64,000 nt of DNA. Origin: Fibrobacter succinogenes (GTDB lineage Bacteria; Fibrobacterota; Fibrobacteria; Fibrobacterales; Fibrobacteraceae). Positions 16,964 through 25,742 of the stretch are shown piece after piece. Each line of letters opens with the position of its first letter. The stretch's first letter is position 1. The stretch is from the NCBI GenBank assembly GCA_902762305.1, contig CACWNW010000006.1:45303-109302 (forward strand). Direction: 5' to 3'. The notes beneath the pieces were generated by a model. The model did not search any database. It had not been told where the DNA came from and worked only from the letters and a program-made list of their open reading frames with translations. The position numbers were made by a program, and so were the translations under genes.

Positions 16964-18004
16964 CTACCGCCGCCTCAGGGCCTTGTCGACATCGGAGGCC
17001 TTGCGGAACTTCCCGACAAATGCGCGTTTCTTTTCTGCGAGAATTTCGCGGTAGACCCAATATTTCTTGTCCAGATAAAGAATCAGGAATTGATTGCCGT
17101 TGTCATAGTATTGCCGGAATTCCGCCTCATCTTGGGGTGTACCTTCTTCCCAGTGATTCATGTGGAAGTGACGGATGAATACGTCGTACGAAAGTTTTTT
17201 GAAATGCTCGACTGAATCGGTGAACATCGGGATGTTGTTGAATTTCTTTTTCCCGCCGTTCACCTTGAATGCGCGTGTTTTGAATTCCGCGACCTCTCCG
17301 TCTTGTAGGGAAAAGAACTCGGGCTCGTTTCCCAGATTCCTGTTGAGCATCGGGGCCCACTTGCTGAATCCGGAGTAGCGGTTGCGAGCCTGTGCGATGT
17401 AGGTTTTTCCGAGCCGGAAAACATAGAATTCATCGCCTCCGTTATCTTCCAGCGTTACGGATTGGTCCTTCAGAAAGCCTAGTCCCGCCGCCCTCTTGAG
17501 GTCGAAAGTCGTTTTGTACGCCCCTACAAAATTCCCGTCCTTATACAGCCGGTAGTTTCCCTTGTAATTGTCGTTGAAGGCGAGATACGCCCCGTTTTTC
17601 GTTTTTAGAACGCGGAGTCCCCAGAACCTGTATTGCGTCGTGTCGTAGGCATCGATTTTGCCGCTGCTTAGCATGTCTTCGAAGGAGACGGGCTGCGATT
17701 CATTGACCCTTAAGACGTGCAGTTCGCCCGTTAAGCCGGCGAACCCTCCGTAAGCCCTGACGATGTCTGTGACTGCATAGGCGAATTTCCCGTCGTTCAG
17801 GTCGAGGCCGCGAGGTGCCAAGTGCAGGCGCTCCCACTTTTTTTGGCTGTCCGGGTAGGCCATGTACACCTTGCCACAACGGAAAATGGTCATGCCCACG
17901 TTGCTCTCGTTGTCGTGGAAATACATCTCGTCTTCGCCATGGACGGTGCTGGCGACGGCCAGGGCGAAAAGGAAAACGAGTATGAATTTATTCGTGACGC
18001 GCAT
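16964..18004 (-). CDS. Exported protein of unknown function
   Basis: 346 residues with a clear Sec signal peptide (MRVTNKFILVFLFALAVAST, cleavage probably after VHG). The rest is soluble, with repeated Lys-aromatic strands that look like imperfect beta-propeller or WG-like units: GKVYMAYPD, GAYLAFNDNYKGNYRLYKDG, FYVFRLGKTYIAQA, QFLILYLDKKYWVYRE. No catalytic motif or family was recognised. It is transcribed alone; the intergenic space on its 3' side separates it from the TIGR02171 gene and a repeat cluster lies behind its promoter. A TATATAT tract 15-20 bp before the ATG is a candidate -10 region. Confidence 0.65.
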   Translation of the reverse strand: MRVTNKFILVFLFALAVASTVHGEDEMYFHDNESNVGMTIFRCGKVYMAYPDSQKKWERLHLAPRGLDLNDGKFAYAVTDIVRAYGGFAGLTGELHVLRVNESQPVSFEDMLSSGKIDAYDTTQYRFWGLRVLKTKNGAYLAFNDNYKGNYRLYKDGNFVGAYKTTFDLKRAAGLGFLKDQSVTLEDNGGDEFYVFRLGKTYIAQARNRYSGFSKWAPMLNRNLGNEPEFFSLQDGEVAEFKTRAFKVNGGKKKFNNIPMFTDSVEHFKKLSYDVFIRHFHMNHWEEGTPQDEAEFRQYYDNGNQFLILYLDKKYWVYREILAEKKRAFVGKFRKASDVDKALRRR

Positions 18005-18049
18005 AGTGGGGAATATATATAATTTGCGATTTAAAGTGCAGTGCGTTTC

Positions 18050-18171
18050 GCGTCATTGCACAGAGCGCATGACTGCTTCGGCTCGGCGATAGAACCCGCA
18101 AGCGGTTCTGCTGCTCTCTCCTCGCGTGTCATTGCGAGGGTTAGTAGAACCCGTGGCAATCGCTGTTCCGC
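18050..18171. repeat. Cluster of GTCATTGC-type interspersed repeats
   Basis: The intergenic stretch contains two CGTCATTGC/GTGTCATTGCGAGG-like arms and an internal hairpin AGAACC...GGTTCT (about 18091-18110). It resembles the common bacterial intergenic palindromic repeats with GTCATTGCGAGG arms. No open reading frame with support is present. Confidence 0.55.
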
Positions 18172-18188
18172 TTTTGTGAAAAATAGCG

Positions 18189-18905
18189 TTATTTCTTCTT
18201 AATGCGGAAAACCTGTTGCCCCTTGGAATTCTTTCCTTCTTCGAAGTACTCCGTGGCACGGATAAGGGCAGGCCACTTGGCATAGCCGAAGTTCTTGGGG
18301 CTCAGCGAAATCTGACGGTTGATCTGCTGTGAAATCTTGGATGCGATTGCCCAGCCCGCTTCGTCGGCTTCCTCGCTGATTGCCTTGCGGATGGCGTTCA
18401 TGATTTTTGCGTTGCCGCGCAGTTTGTTGCGGTCGAGCGGTTCGATGTTGTTCGTTGCCTCGTCCGATTCGGTCGGCTTCTTGAACTTGTCGATGTATAT
18501 GAAGGAATTGCACGAATCAATGAACGGCTGCGGCGTCTTTTCTTCACCGAACCCGATTACCTGTTTTGACTTGGCCCTGAGCTTCATGGCGAGCGGCGTG
18601 AAATCTGAATCACTGCTCACGATAGCGAAAATGTCGATGCTCTCCGTGAACAGGAGTTCCATCACGTCGATAGTCATCGCGAGATCGGTCGCGTTCTTCC
18701 CCTTCGTATAGGGAAACTGCTGTATCGGCTGAATCGCGAACGGATGCAGAACCTCTTCCCAGGGGTTGCTCCCCTTCCAGTTGCCGTAGGCCCTACGGAT
18801 GCTCGTTTCCCCGAACTTGGAGAGTTCTTCCATGATGCCGTAGATGGCGTCCGCCTTGGCGTTGTCGCAGTCGATAATCAGGGCTATTTTCTTTTCCGTG
18901 TCCAT
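18189..18905 (-). CDS. NYN-domain nuclease-like protein with C-terminal LOTUS/OST-HTH domain
   Basis: Start set at 18905 (MDTEKKIALIIDCDNAKADA); a longer frame adds 16 residues of poor quality. Residues ~7-140 form a NYN (PIN-like) domain with the expected acidic residues: the ALIIDCDN motif, a KNATDLAMTIDVMEL segment and VSSDSDFTPLA. Residues ~170-235 match an OST-HTH/LOTUS RNA-binding module, ending in EYFEEGKNSKGQQVFRIKKK. The architecture is that of LabA/MARF1-like proteins, which bind and may cut RNA; substrate here is unknown. The acidic triad looks intact, so nuclease activity is plausible. Confidence 0.85.
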   Translation of the reverse strand: MDTEKKIALIIDCDNAKADAIYGIMEELSKFGETSIRRAYGNWKGSNPWEEVLHPFAIQPIQQFPYTKGKNATDLAMTIDVMELLFTESIDIFAIVSSDSDFTPLAMKLRAKSKQVIGFGEEKTPQPFIDSCNSFIYIDKFKKPTESDEATNNIEPLDRNKLRGNAKIMNAIRKAISEEADEAGWAIASKISQQINRQISLSPKNFGYAKWPALIRATEYFEEGKNSKGQQVFRIKKK

Positions 18906-19045
18906 GTTAGGGGGTATATGAAAAAAACGAGGGAGTGGCCCATTTTTGGCCATTCTTTTTTATCTAATCGGTGAAATTGCTCATTAAAGTCGATTTTGAG
19001 TTTTTTTTCGAAAAAATTATATTTAGATAAAAAGAGGTTTTGGCG

Positions 19046-20506
19046 ATGGCGGAATATATTGAAAATCAAATGGTAGAAATAAATAACGATAATTATAAAG
19101 AATCCAAACATTCATTATTGGATCAAGATTGTCAACATTATATAGAAGCTGCTGTTAAAGCTCAGGATAGATTATTTAAAGTTTTTCATCTGCATCAAAG
19201 ATTTTTAAGCCACTGGTATTATTGTATTCAAAGAAGACCGAATCCGCATAACGCATTGCACTTTGCTTTTGAATATTTTGGGGAAGGAAATACAAGTATC
19301 GCTGAAGGAACTAGAAATTTGGCAAAGAATTATCTTGAAAATCTTCGTCAAGTTTATAATAGCAGAGATAAATCCGTTACACAATTTGTGAAAAATTTCA
19401 CAAAAGATTCGCGTCAGTTAATCTTAACAAACGATATCGAATGGAATATAACAGGTAATGAGGAATATGCAGTCATTGCTGATGAATTTAATTTTGCTTG
19501 GTCTATTGCAAGATTATGGCAACTATTAGAATCAAGAAAACAAGAACATTTGATAAAGGGATTTTTATTTCTATGTAAAAGTGAAGAATTGTCCTTTTCG
19601 GATGAATGTATTTCTCCTAAACATGATGAGATTCCAGAAGAACTTCGTAATGCATTGAAAGAAATAATTCCTAGAGATGACTCTTTTTTTCATAGGACAA
19701 AGAGTTTTTTTAATCCAGAATATTTAAAAAATGAAGAGATGGTTGTTTATTTAAAAATAGCTTGCATAAGTGCGGTGTTTGGAAAGCCGCCAAGCGAAAC
19801 AAGTAGGAAACCGCTGGATAATATATGGCTTTTAGCGAGATTCTACGGCATTCATTTTTATAGTTATGATTTCATTTTTGGGAAGAAAAGAGGACTATCG
19901 GATAGATTTTTAAAGCAAATAGAAACACTACAAGATCCCGCTATTTTAGAGTCTTTTGATGCTTTTACTCTTGAAAAAAAGAAACGAAAAACAAAAAAAT
20001 GGGGCAAAAAATTGCTTAGCTATCCTGAAATGCTTGCCAGCATCAAAGGTAAAACATTTCTAGAGAAATTAAGAGAAAAATCTAGGGAAATCATTCAAGG
20101 CAAGGAGCAAGACCCATATGCGCCTGTTATAGATGCTTGGGAAAGAGTAAAATCTAAGGATTCCATATTAGATAAAATTGATTTTTCTAACCCCAAGTTT
20201 GCTTCTTTGTTAAAAAAGAATCCAAAAACATTCAATACTTTTTATTTATGGATAGCTTTTATTAGTGAAACAGAATTGTTTTCAAACGAAGAAGAATTGA
20301 ACGATGATTCTGATAAAGATGATGTTGAATATGCGGGTTTTACCATGGCTGAGTTCATAGCTAATACTCGTTGGTATCTAGAACATGAAAAAAATCTATC
20401 CCTTATTACATATGATGATATCGATTTGAATGTATTAACAGTATTATTTGTGTTTTGGGCAATTATAAAATTATTTTACGCGCAAAAGGAAATGTCAGAA
20501 CAGTAG
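19046..20506 (+). CDS. AT-rich protein of unknown function (486 residues)
   Basis: The ATG at 19046 has an AGAGG site 9 bases upstream; a TTG two codons earlier is less likely. No family was recognised. The protein is helical, soluble, rich in Lys, Phe and Asn, with a His/aromatic cluster near residues 45-65 (VFHLHQRFLSHWYYC), a Lys-rich stretch near 315-325 (KKKRKTKKWGKK) and a hydrophobic C-terminal segment (NVLTVLFVFWAIIKLFYA) that may be a membrane anchor or buried helix. Codon use is strongly AT-biased compared with the flanking core genes, which marks recent acquisition. It opens the accessory island that ends at 25.73 kb. Confidence 0.7.
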   Translation: MAEYIENQMVEINNDNYKESKHSLLDQDCQHYIEAAVKAQDRLFKVFHLHQRFLSHWYYCIQRRPNPHNALHFAFEYFGEGNTSIAEGTRNLAKNYLENLRQVYNSRDKSVTQFVKNFTKDSRQLILTNDIEWNITGNEEYAVIADEFNFAWSIARLWQLLESRKQEHLIKGFLFLCKSEELSFSDECISPKHDEIPEELRNALKEIIPRDDSFFHRTKSFFNPEYLKNEEMVVYLKIACISAVFGKPPSETSRKPLDNIWLLARFYGIHFYSYDFIFGKKRGLSDRFLKQIETLQDPAILESFDAFTLEKKKRKTKKWGKKLLSYPEMLASIKGKTFLEKLREKSREIIQGKEQDPYAPVIDAWERVKSKDSILDKIDFSNPKFASLLKKNPKTFNTFYLWIAFISETELFSNEEELNDDSDKDDVEYAGFTMAEFIANTRWYLEHEKNLSLITYDDIDLNVLTVLFVFWAIIKLFYAQKEMSEQ

Positions 20507-20683
20507 TACTCGATCATGAAACTTCTCGCAATTTTTAGGCGTATTTTGAGAAGTTGAAAAAAATAACTGTATTTTAAATTCTCGCAAAACAAAGGCGTGT
20601 CACTTTTAAGAGATTCGCCCTTTTTTGTCTTGTTTGATAATACATTTAGAGGATACCAGTTTTTCAAAAAAAGGATTAAAAAT

Positions 20684-21043
20684 ATGAAATCAACAACTTG
20701 CTTTTCTAAAACCAACAATACTCCGCTTTCTGTTTATGATACAGAGGCGGAAGCACAGCGATCTGCGGACTATCAACATCAAAATGGGTATTCGCTATAC
20801 CCTTATCGTTGCGAACGTTGTGGCTGTTGGCATTTGGCGCCAACGGCATCGCGCATCAACGTCTTACATAATGCGTGCTACTGTGAAGATAGCCTAGGAA
20901 GGCATAAGGATCTTTATTTGTCTCGCGATGATGCAGAAAAGGCAAAACGCAAACGCGAGTCAAAAGGAGCGGGACAGTTGTATATATACGAATGTCCGGA
21001 TGGCGGCGGATTCCATTTGACCCACAAGGAACCATGGGATTAG
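20684..21043 (+). CDS. Small Cys/His-rich (zinc-ribbon-like) protein
   Basis: 119 residues from an ATG at 20684; a GTG start 29 codons earlier would add a non-conserved hydrophobic leader. Two short knuckles stand out: YRCERCGCWHLAPT and YECPDGGGFHLTHKE. The C..CG.WHL pattern is common in small phage and mobile-element proteins, and the second copy has kept the HLT end but lost one Cys. Between them is a basic helix (DDAEKAKRKRESKGAG). Nucleic-acid binding is a guess. It is AT-rich like its upstream neighbour. A 30-codon frame overlaps its end (21034-21126). Confidence 0.65.
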   Translation: MKSTTCFSKTNNTPLSVYDTEAEAQRSADYQHQNGYSLYPYRCERCGCWHLAPTASRINVLHNACYCEDSLGRHKDLYLSRDDAEKAKRKRESKGAGQLYIYECPDGGGFHLTHKEPWD

Positions 21044-21126
21044 CCACTAACGGCTTAGTTCCCCTCTCCCGGGGCCACGCACCGCCAGACTGGAATTGGC
21101 AAATTTTGGAACGTTGCGAGGCCTGA
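21034..21126 (+). CDS. Possible 30-codon overlapping mini-gene
   Basis: An ATG at 21034, in a different frame and 5 bases after an AAGGA site, opens 30 codons ending with PPDWNWQILERCEA. It overlaps the last codons of the Cys-rich protein gene and is unusually GC-rich for this island (for instance CCCCTCTCCCGGGG). It could be a real small gene, a fragment of a larger lost gene, or chance. Confidence 0.25.
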   Translation: MGLATNGLVPLSRGHAPPDWNWQILERCEA

Positions 21127-21242
21127 ACCTCGGGATAACGCTTCGATAAATTTTGTTTTACAAATGCAAATTATTAACAGAGATTGTTCAAAAGTATATT
21201 AAAAGCAACATATTTGTCTATTATTCACAAACTCGGTACATC

Positions 21243-23462
21243 ATGAGAATTTTACTCGTTATCCACGGCTACCCTCCATACTACATGGCTGGTTCCGAGG
21301 TTTATACATACAATCTTGCTCGTGAAGTGGCGAAAACAAACGACGTTTTCGTATTCCATCGCATTGAGGATAAAAGCATCCCTTTGCACCAATTCTTTGA
21401 CACCATTGAAGAGAGCGTACATATTCGTAAAATCAACAATTACGAACCGACGCCAGCCACCTTTTACGACAAATATTTGAATCCTAAAATTGACGACGCG
21501 TTCCGCGAATATGTAAAAAAGGTCAATCCCGATGTCGTTCACATCGGTCACCTGTCGCATCTTTCCACACAGATTCCCATCATCGCCAAAAGAGAATTCG
21601 GCCTTCCTGTTTTCTTCACTATCCATGATTTCTGGATGTTCTGCCATCGCGGGCAACTCATTAACCCGCAGAATAGGGAGATATGCCCCCTGCCTAATGT
21701 AGCCCAATGCACAAAGTGTGCTGCATTCCATTACCAACAGGATGACTTTGACTCTAGACTCATCGAGGAACGCGATGAGCATATCCGCCAAACCCTAGAC
21801 TGCATTGATGTTTTTTTCGCACCGTCGCATACGCTTGAGAACTTCTTTGTAGACATGGGCGTTGACCAGCGTAAAATCGTTTATGCCAAATATGGGTTCA
21901 ACGTCTCGAAACTAGCCAAGCATCCCAAGGAGCTACATCCCGAAATCACATTTGGTTTTACCGGCAGGATTATCCACACCAAGGGAGTTCACCTTCTTTG
22001 TGAAGCGTTTAGTAAGGTGGAAGGAAACGCCAAACTGCTCATTTACGGCGATTACGAAAGCGATTACGGCAAAAGGCTGAAGGAACGGTATTCTAGCGAC
22101 CGAATTCAGTTCAAGGGCTCGTATCATAACAATAAACTGCAAAGCGTCTTGGATTCTTTGGATGTTCTGGTGTGTCCGTCCATTTGGCTTGAAAACGCCC
22201 CGCTTGTTATACAAGAAGCTCAAAGCGTTGAACTTCCTGTATTGGTAAGCGACAAAGGCGGGATGGCCGAACTTGTCCATGATGGTGTAGACGGATTCAC
22301 TTTCAAGCTCGGTGATGCCGAAGACCTCCGCAACAAGATGCAGGATCTTGTCAATCATCCTGAAATGCTGCTGAACCTTGTCAAGCCGATTGAAAAGGTC
22401 GTTTCGATAGAAGATGATGCGGCTCTATGCATGCAAAAGTATAACGAAGTAAAGAAGCAGAACATCGTGTATCCGCATCGCCCTTGCCCGCAGCGCATTA
22501 CATTTATCACGAATCCCGACAAGTGCAATCTGCGCTGTAAAATGTGCGACACATTCTCAGAAGCGAATAGGCACAGGCTAAAAGAGTCTCGCCGTCCGGA
22601 TTTGGATTTTGAAGTCGTCAAGAGGATAATCGGAAGGCTTGTCCACCATGGCCTAAAAGAGATCATCCCCTCCACCATGGGCGAGCCATTGCTGTATCCC
22701 CGTTTCGAAGAACTCGTTGACTTGTGTAAAGATCTCAATGTCAAGATGAACCTAACGACTAACGGAACCTTCCCAGTGAATGATGTTGAATATTGGGGCC
22801 CTAAACTGGCCAATATCATTTCGGATGTCAAGTTCAGCTTGAACGGGATAAACCCCGAAATCAACGAAAGTATCATGTGCGGGGCAAACACGCAAAAGCA
22901 ACTCCATAATATCGAACGATTCATCCAGATGCGAGATGAAACTGGTTCTAAGGCAACAGTCACATTGCAATGCACGTTCATGAAGTCTAACTTGGATGAA
23001 CTCAAGAATATCATTGCTTGGGCAATTGAGCATGGCGTCAACCGCGTTAAAGGGCACCACCTCTGGAAGACATCGGATGCTCTGGATTGCGAAATGCTCA
23101 GAACACCAGAAAATGCTGCCCTCTGGAATCAAGCCTGTGAAGAGTGCCACAAAATTGCGGGCGACAAGGTCAAGCTCGTAAATTTTAACCCCGTTGACCT
23201 AACAAAGCCGACCTTAAACAACGACAACACATTCTGCCAGTTCCTGGGAAAGGAACTATGGGTTGAATACGACGGCTCGTACCAAATCTGTTGTTGCCCC
23301 TCGGAAGTCCGCAAGACGTTTGGCGATTTTGGGAATGTCAAGGATTTGTCGCCCTTGGGAATGTGGAACGGAAAACACTACTGCGATTTCATCAACAACT
23401 GGGGCGATAGCGAAAACTGCAAAAAATGCAACATGAGATGCGAACGCAAAGAAGGTATTTAA
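21243..23462 (+). CDS. Fusion of GT4 glycosyltransferase and radical SAM/SPASM enzyme
   Basis: 739 residues from the ATG at 21243. Residues 1-~390 are a GT-B family 4 glycosyltransferase: the acceptor-binding start ILLVIHGYPPYYMAGSEVY, then FTGRIIHTKGVHLL and the donor-binding E-x7-E (ENAPLVIQE). Residues ~410-739 are a radical SAM domain with the cluster motif CNLRCKMC, the glycine-rich STMGEPLLYP element and a C-terminal SPASM segment (FLGKELWVEYDGSYQICCC...NCKKCNMRC) for additional Fe-S clusters. Such a fusion would couple sugar transfer with radical chemistry on a sugar or peptide. It is the first gene of a four-gene operon; its TAA overlaps the next ATG (TAATG). Confidence 0.88.
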   Translation: MRILLVIHGYPPYYMAGSEVYTYNLAREVAKTNDVFVFHRIEDKSIPLHQFFDTIEESVHIRKINNYEPTPATFYDKYLNPKIDDAFREYVKKVNPDVVHIGHLSHLSTQIPIIAKREFGLPVFFTIHDFWMFCHRGQLINPQNREICPLPNVAQCTKCAAFHYQQDDFDSRLIEERDEHIRQTLDCIDVFFAPSHTLENFFVDMGVDQRKIVYAKYGFNVSKLAKHPKELHPEITFGFTGRIIHTKGVHLLCEAFSKVEGNAKLLIYGDYESDYGKRLKERYSSDRIQFKGSYHNNKLQSVLDSLDVLVCPSIWLENAPLVIQEAQSVELPVLVSDKGGMAELVHDGVDGFTFKLGDAEDLRNKMQDLVNHPEMLLNLVKPIEKVVSIEDDAALCMQKYNEVKKQNIVYPHRPCPQRITFITNPDKCNLRCKMCDTFSEANRHRLKESRRPDLDFEVVKRIIGRLVHHGLKEIIPSTMGEPLLYPRFEELVDLCKDLNVKMNLTTNGTFPVNDVEYWGPKLANIISDVKFSLNGINPEINESIMCGANTQKQLHNIERFIQMRDETGSKATVTLQCTFMKSNLDELKNIIAWAIEHGVNRVKGHHLWKTSDALDCEMLRTPENAALWNQACEECHKIAGDKVKLVNFNPVDLTKPTLNNDNTFCQFLGKELWVEYDGSYQICCCPSEVRKTFGDFGNVKDLSPLGMWNGKHYCDFINNWGDSENCKKCNMRCERKEGI

Positions 23463-24058
23463 TGCTTAGTCTAATAGAGCACTTACACAATATCGATAAT
23501 ATTAACTCTAAAAGAGTAGCTGTCTTGCTGAGACATGGAGAACGCGGCGAAATTCCTTCAGGCTCTTTCGGAACTGAAATACGATTATCTGAAAATGGAA
23601 TCAAGGATTCGATTTCTTTTGGCAAAAAGATTTCTGACCTCAAGATTGCGCATATATATTGTAGTCCGATTGGTCGTTGCGTTCAAACGGCTGAATATAT
23701 CAAAAAAGGCCTTGCCGCAAAACAGCATGACGTCCAACTCACTCAAGAGGCTCAACTTGGAGCTCCCGGTTTTCACATCGTTAATGCAGACATTGCTGGT
23801 AAAGCATATCTTGATTATGGATGCAGCGGAGTCTTTGAGCGTTTTTCTCAATGCGAGGAGATTCCCGGTATAGCGTCGGTTGAGTCGCTTAAAAGTGTAG
23901 CTATGCAATGGATTAACGCAAAGACCTCAAAAAATGGAGTCACTCTTTTTGTGACCCACGATGCACTTATTGCGCATTTTGCATTTGCTAACGAAATATA
24001 TACTTATTCTAAAGAAAACTGGATTCATTTTTTAGATGGAATTATTATCAACTTTTAA
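23462..24058 (+). CDS. Histidine phosphatase superfamily protein
   Basis: 198 residues. Start at 23462, where the ATG shares bases with the TAA of the upstream gene, so translation is coupled. The catalytic RHG motif is present in VAVLLRHGERGEIP near residue 23, the second conserved block CSPIGRCVQTAEYI follows, and the C-terminal catalytic His lies in VTHDALIAHF. It is therefore probably an active phosphomonoesterase that forms a phosphohistidine. In an operon with a glycosyltransferase and an SDR enzyme, a sugar phosphate is a reasonable substrate, but this is inferred. Confidence 0.85.
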   Translation: MLSLIEHLHNIDNINSKRVAVLLRHGERGEIPSGSFGTEIRLSENGIKDSISFGKKISDLKIAHIYCSPIGRCVQTAEYIKKGLAAKQHDVQLTQEAQLGAPGFHIVNADIAGKAYLDYGCSGVFERFSQCEEIPGIASVESLKSVAMQWINAKTSKNGVTLFVTHDALIAHFAFANEIYTYSKENWIHFLDGIIINF

Positions 24059-24068
24059 GGGTTTAAAA

Positions 24069-24767
24069 ATGAATTGGAAAGAGATAAAAGATAATCAAGA
24101 AGAAAAACAATTCTATTATCACGGTTCTCCCGTTTTCAAAAATTTCAAGTCGATCTTGAAATTCCATGAGCCAGGGCTCGCTCCCGTAGAAGACGAGTCG
24201 GGTTGGTATCATATTACCGTTGATGGCTCTGAACTTTATTCGGACCGCTATGAACGAACCTTTGGATTCTATTGTGGCCTTGCGGCTGTAACATCAAAAG
24301 AAGGATGTTTCCATATTGATACTGCAGGCAAGCCTCTTTACAGCGAGCGCTATGTCTGGTGCGGAAATTTCCAGGAAAATATCTGCCCCGTTCGGGACAA
24401 AGAAGGGTCTTACTTCCACATTGATTCAAATGGAAGTCGAATATACACGGATACGTTTCTTTACGCGGGTGATTTTAGAGACGGCATTGCCTGCGTAAAG
24501 TGCGCCGACGGTATGTGGCGCCATGTCAAGGCCGATGGACAATTCTTAAATGGCAAAGGATTCCTTGATTTGGGCGTTTTCCACAAAAACATCGCCCCTG
24601 CCCGCGATGAAAAAGGCTGGTTCCATTCCGATATTGACGGGAATGAGCTTTATTCTGAGCGCTATCTGAACATTGAACCGTTCTATAATGGATTTGCGCT
24701 TGTAACGAGTTTTGATTGGACGAAAAAAATAATTGCCGAGGGTGGGTGCACTATTTTATGCATTTGA
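24069..24767 (+). CDS. WG-repeat protein
   Basis: 232 residues from the ATG at 24069. Five to six units of about 32 residues are visible, each with a G.(W/C/Y)(Y/F)H(I/V) strand, D..G..LYS.RY and a F..G.A.V segment, for example SGWYHITVDGSELYSDRYE and KGWFHSDIDGNELYSERYL. This is the WG (KWG Leptospira) repeat, a beta-propeller-like binding module. There is no signal peptide, so it probably acts in the cytoplasm beside the three enzymes of the operon. Its end overlaps the start of the epimerase gene by 10 bp. Confidence 0.82.
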   Translation: MNWKEIKDNQEEKQFYYHGSPVFKNFKSILKFHEPGLAPVEDESGWYHITVDGSELYSDRYERTFGFYCGLAAVTSKEGCFHIDTAGKPLYSERYVWCGNFQENICPVRDKEGSYFHIDSNGSRIYTDTFLYAGDFRDGIACVKCADGMWRHVKADGQFLNGKGFLDLGVFHKNIAPARDEKGWFHSDIDGNELYSERYLNIEPFYNGFALVTSFDWTKKIIAEGGCTILCI

Positions 24768-25693
24768 AAAACAAGAAGATTTTGGTAACTGGAGCGCTGG
24801 GCTTTATTGGAAGGTCTCTTTTAGAAGCCCTTATCGAGCAGAATTGTGAAGCCGAGCTTTATGGCATAGACATAAAGCCCTTTCCATCAAATGCTAACAT
24901 ACTCAAACAACATATTCACTACGAGCAACTAGATATCCGCAATAAGGAGTTAGTGCAATCCTATGTTCGGAAGAACCGGTTTGATGGAATTGTTCATCTG
25001 GCTGCAGTGAGCCGTGTCGAAGATGCAGAAAACGACAAGAAAAACTGCATCGATACAAATTACAGCGGGACCAAATACATCGCGACCGCAGCTGCTGAAA
25101 ATAAAAGCACCTGGTTTATTTTTGGAAGCAGCCGCGAAGTTTACGGTGAACAGAAATTCTTTCCTGTTTCCGAAAATGCTGATTTGCTCCCGCTCAATAT
25201 TTATGGCTTTTACAAGCTGGAAGGTGAACGCGTCGTAAAAACAATGTTCGAAAACTATTGCATTTTGCGATTCTCAAATGTCTACGGCAATACCTACGAC
25301 ATTCCCAAACGAGTCGTTCCTAAATTCGTTCAAACTGCTTTGCAAGGTGGAAAACTGACACTTGAAGGTGGGACGCAGATTATTGACTTCACATTCATTG
25401 ACGATGCCGTTAGATCGATTATAAGGTGCATGGAATTTCTAGAAGTTGGCAAGATTAAAAAGGAAACAATTCATATCCTGCCAGGTAGAGAAAATAAGAT
25501 TACAGATATAATTGACATATTGCGGAAGAAACAGATGCAGTTTTCTGTTTTGAAAAAAGAGGCTCGCAACTACGATGTCCAGCAATTCTTGGGGAACCCT
25601 AATCACATGCGTGATGTTTTAGGATTGGATCCGAATGACTTTACTACCTTAGAAGATGGAATTGACAAATATTTATTGCGAATTAGTTGTTAA
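24758..25693 (+). CDS. NAD(P)-dependent sugar epimerase/dehydratase (extended SDR)
   Basis: 311 residues from the ATG at 24758. The N-terminal Rossmann motif is GALGFIG, followed by D at the end of the second strand (GIDIKPF), VHLAAVSRV and the catalytic tyrosine motif YGFYK, with Ser in FIFGSSREVYGE. This is the extended SDR layout of nucleotide-sugar epimerases and 4,6-dehydratases; substrate cannot be read from the sequence. Together with the GT4/radical-SAM fusion it points to synthesis of a modified glycan. The gene ends 6 bp before a strong terminator. Confidence 0.87.
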   Translation: MHLKNKKILVTGALGFIGRSLLEALIEQNCEAELYGIDIKPFPSNANILKQHIHYEQLDIRNKELVQSYVRKNRFDGIVHLAAVSRVEDAENDKKNCIDTNYSGTKYIATAAAENKSTWFIFGSSREVYGEQKFFPVSENADLLPLNIYGFYKLEGERVVKTMFENYCILRFSNVYGNTYDIPKRVVPKFVQTALQGGKLTLEGGTQIIDFTFIDDAVRSIIRCMEFLEVGKIKKETIHILPGRENKITDIIDILRKKQMQFSVLKKEARNYDVQQFLGNPNHMRDVLGLDPNDFTTLEDGIDKYLLRISC

Positions 25694-25698
25694 TCCCC

Positions 25699-25731
25699 CT
25701 CCCCGGCCTTAGCGCTCGGGGAGTTTTTTTT
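25699..25731. terminator. Terminator closing the glycan operon
   Basis: A 7-bp stem CTCCCCG (25699-25705) and CGGGGAG (25717-25723) is followed by eight T. It lies between the convergent epimerase and dxs genes and may serve both. Confidence 0.85.
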
Positions 25732-25742
25732 ATTGGCCCACC

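Noticed and set aside
18050..18171. Possible CRISPR-like or tandem repeat cluster
   Set aside because: Only two imperfect arms and one hairpin, no regular spacers; matches ordinary interspersed palindromic repeats. No CRISPR array was found anywhere.
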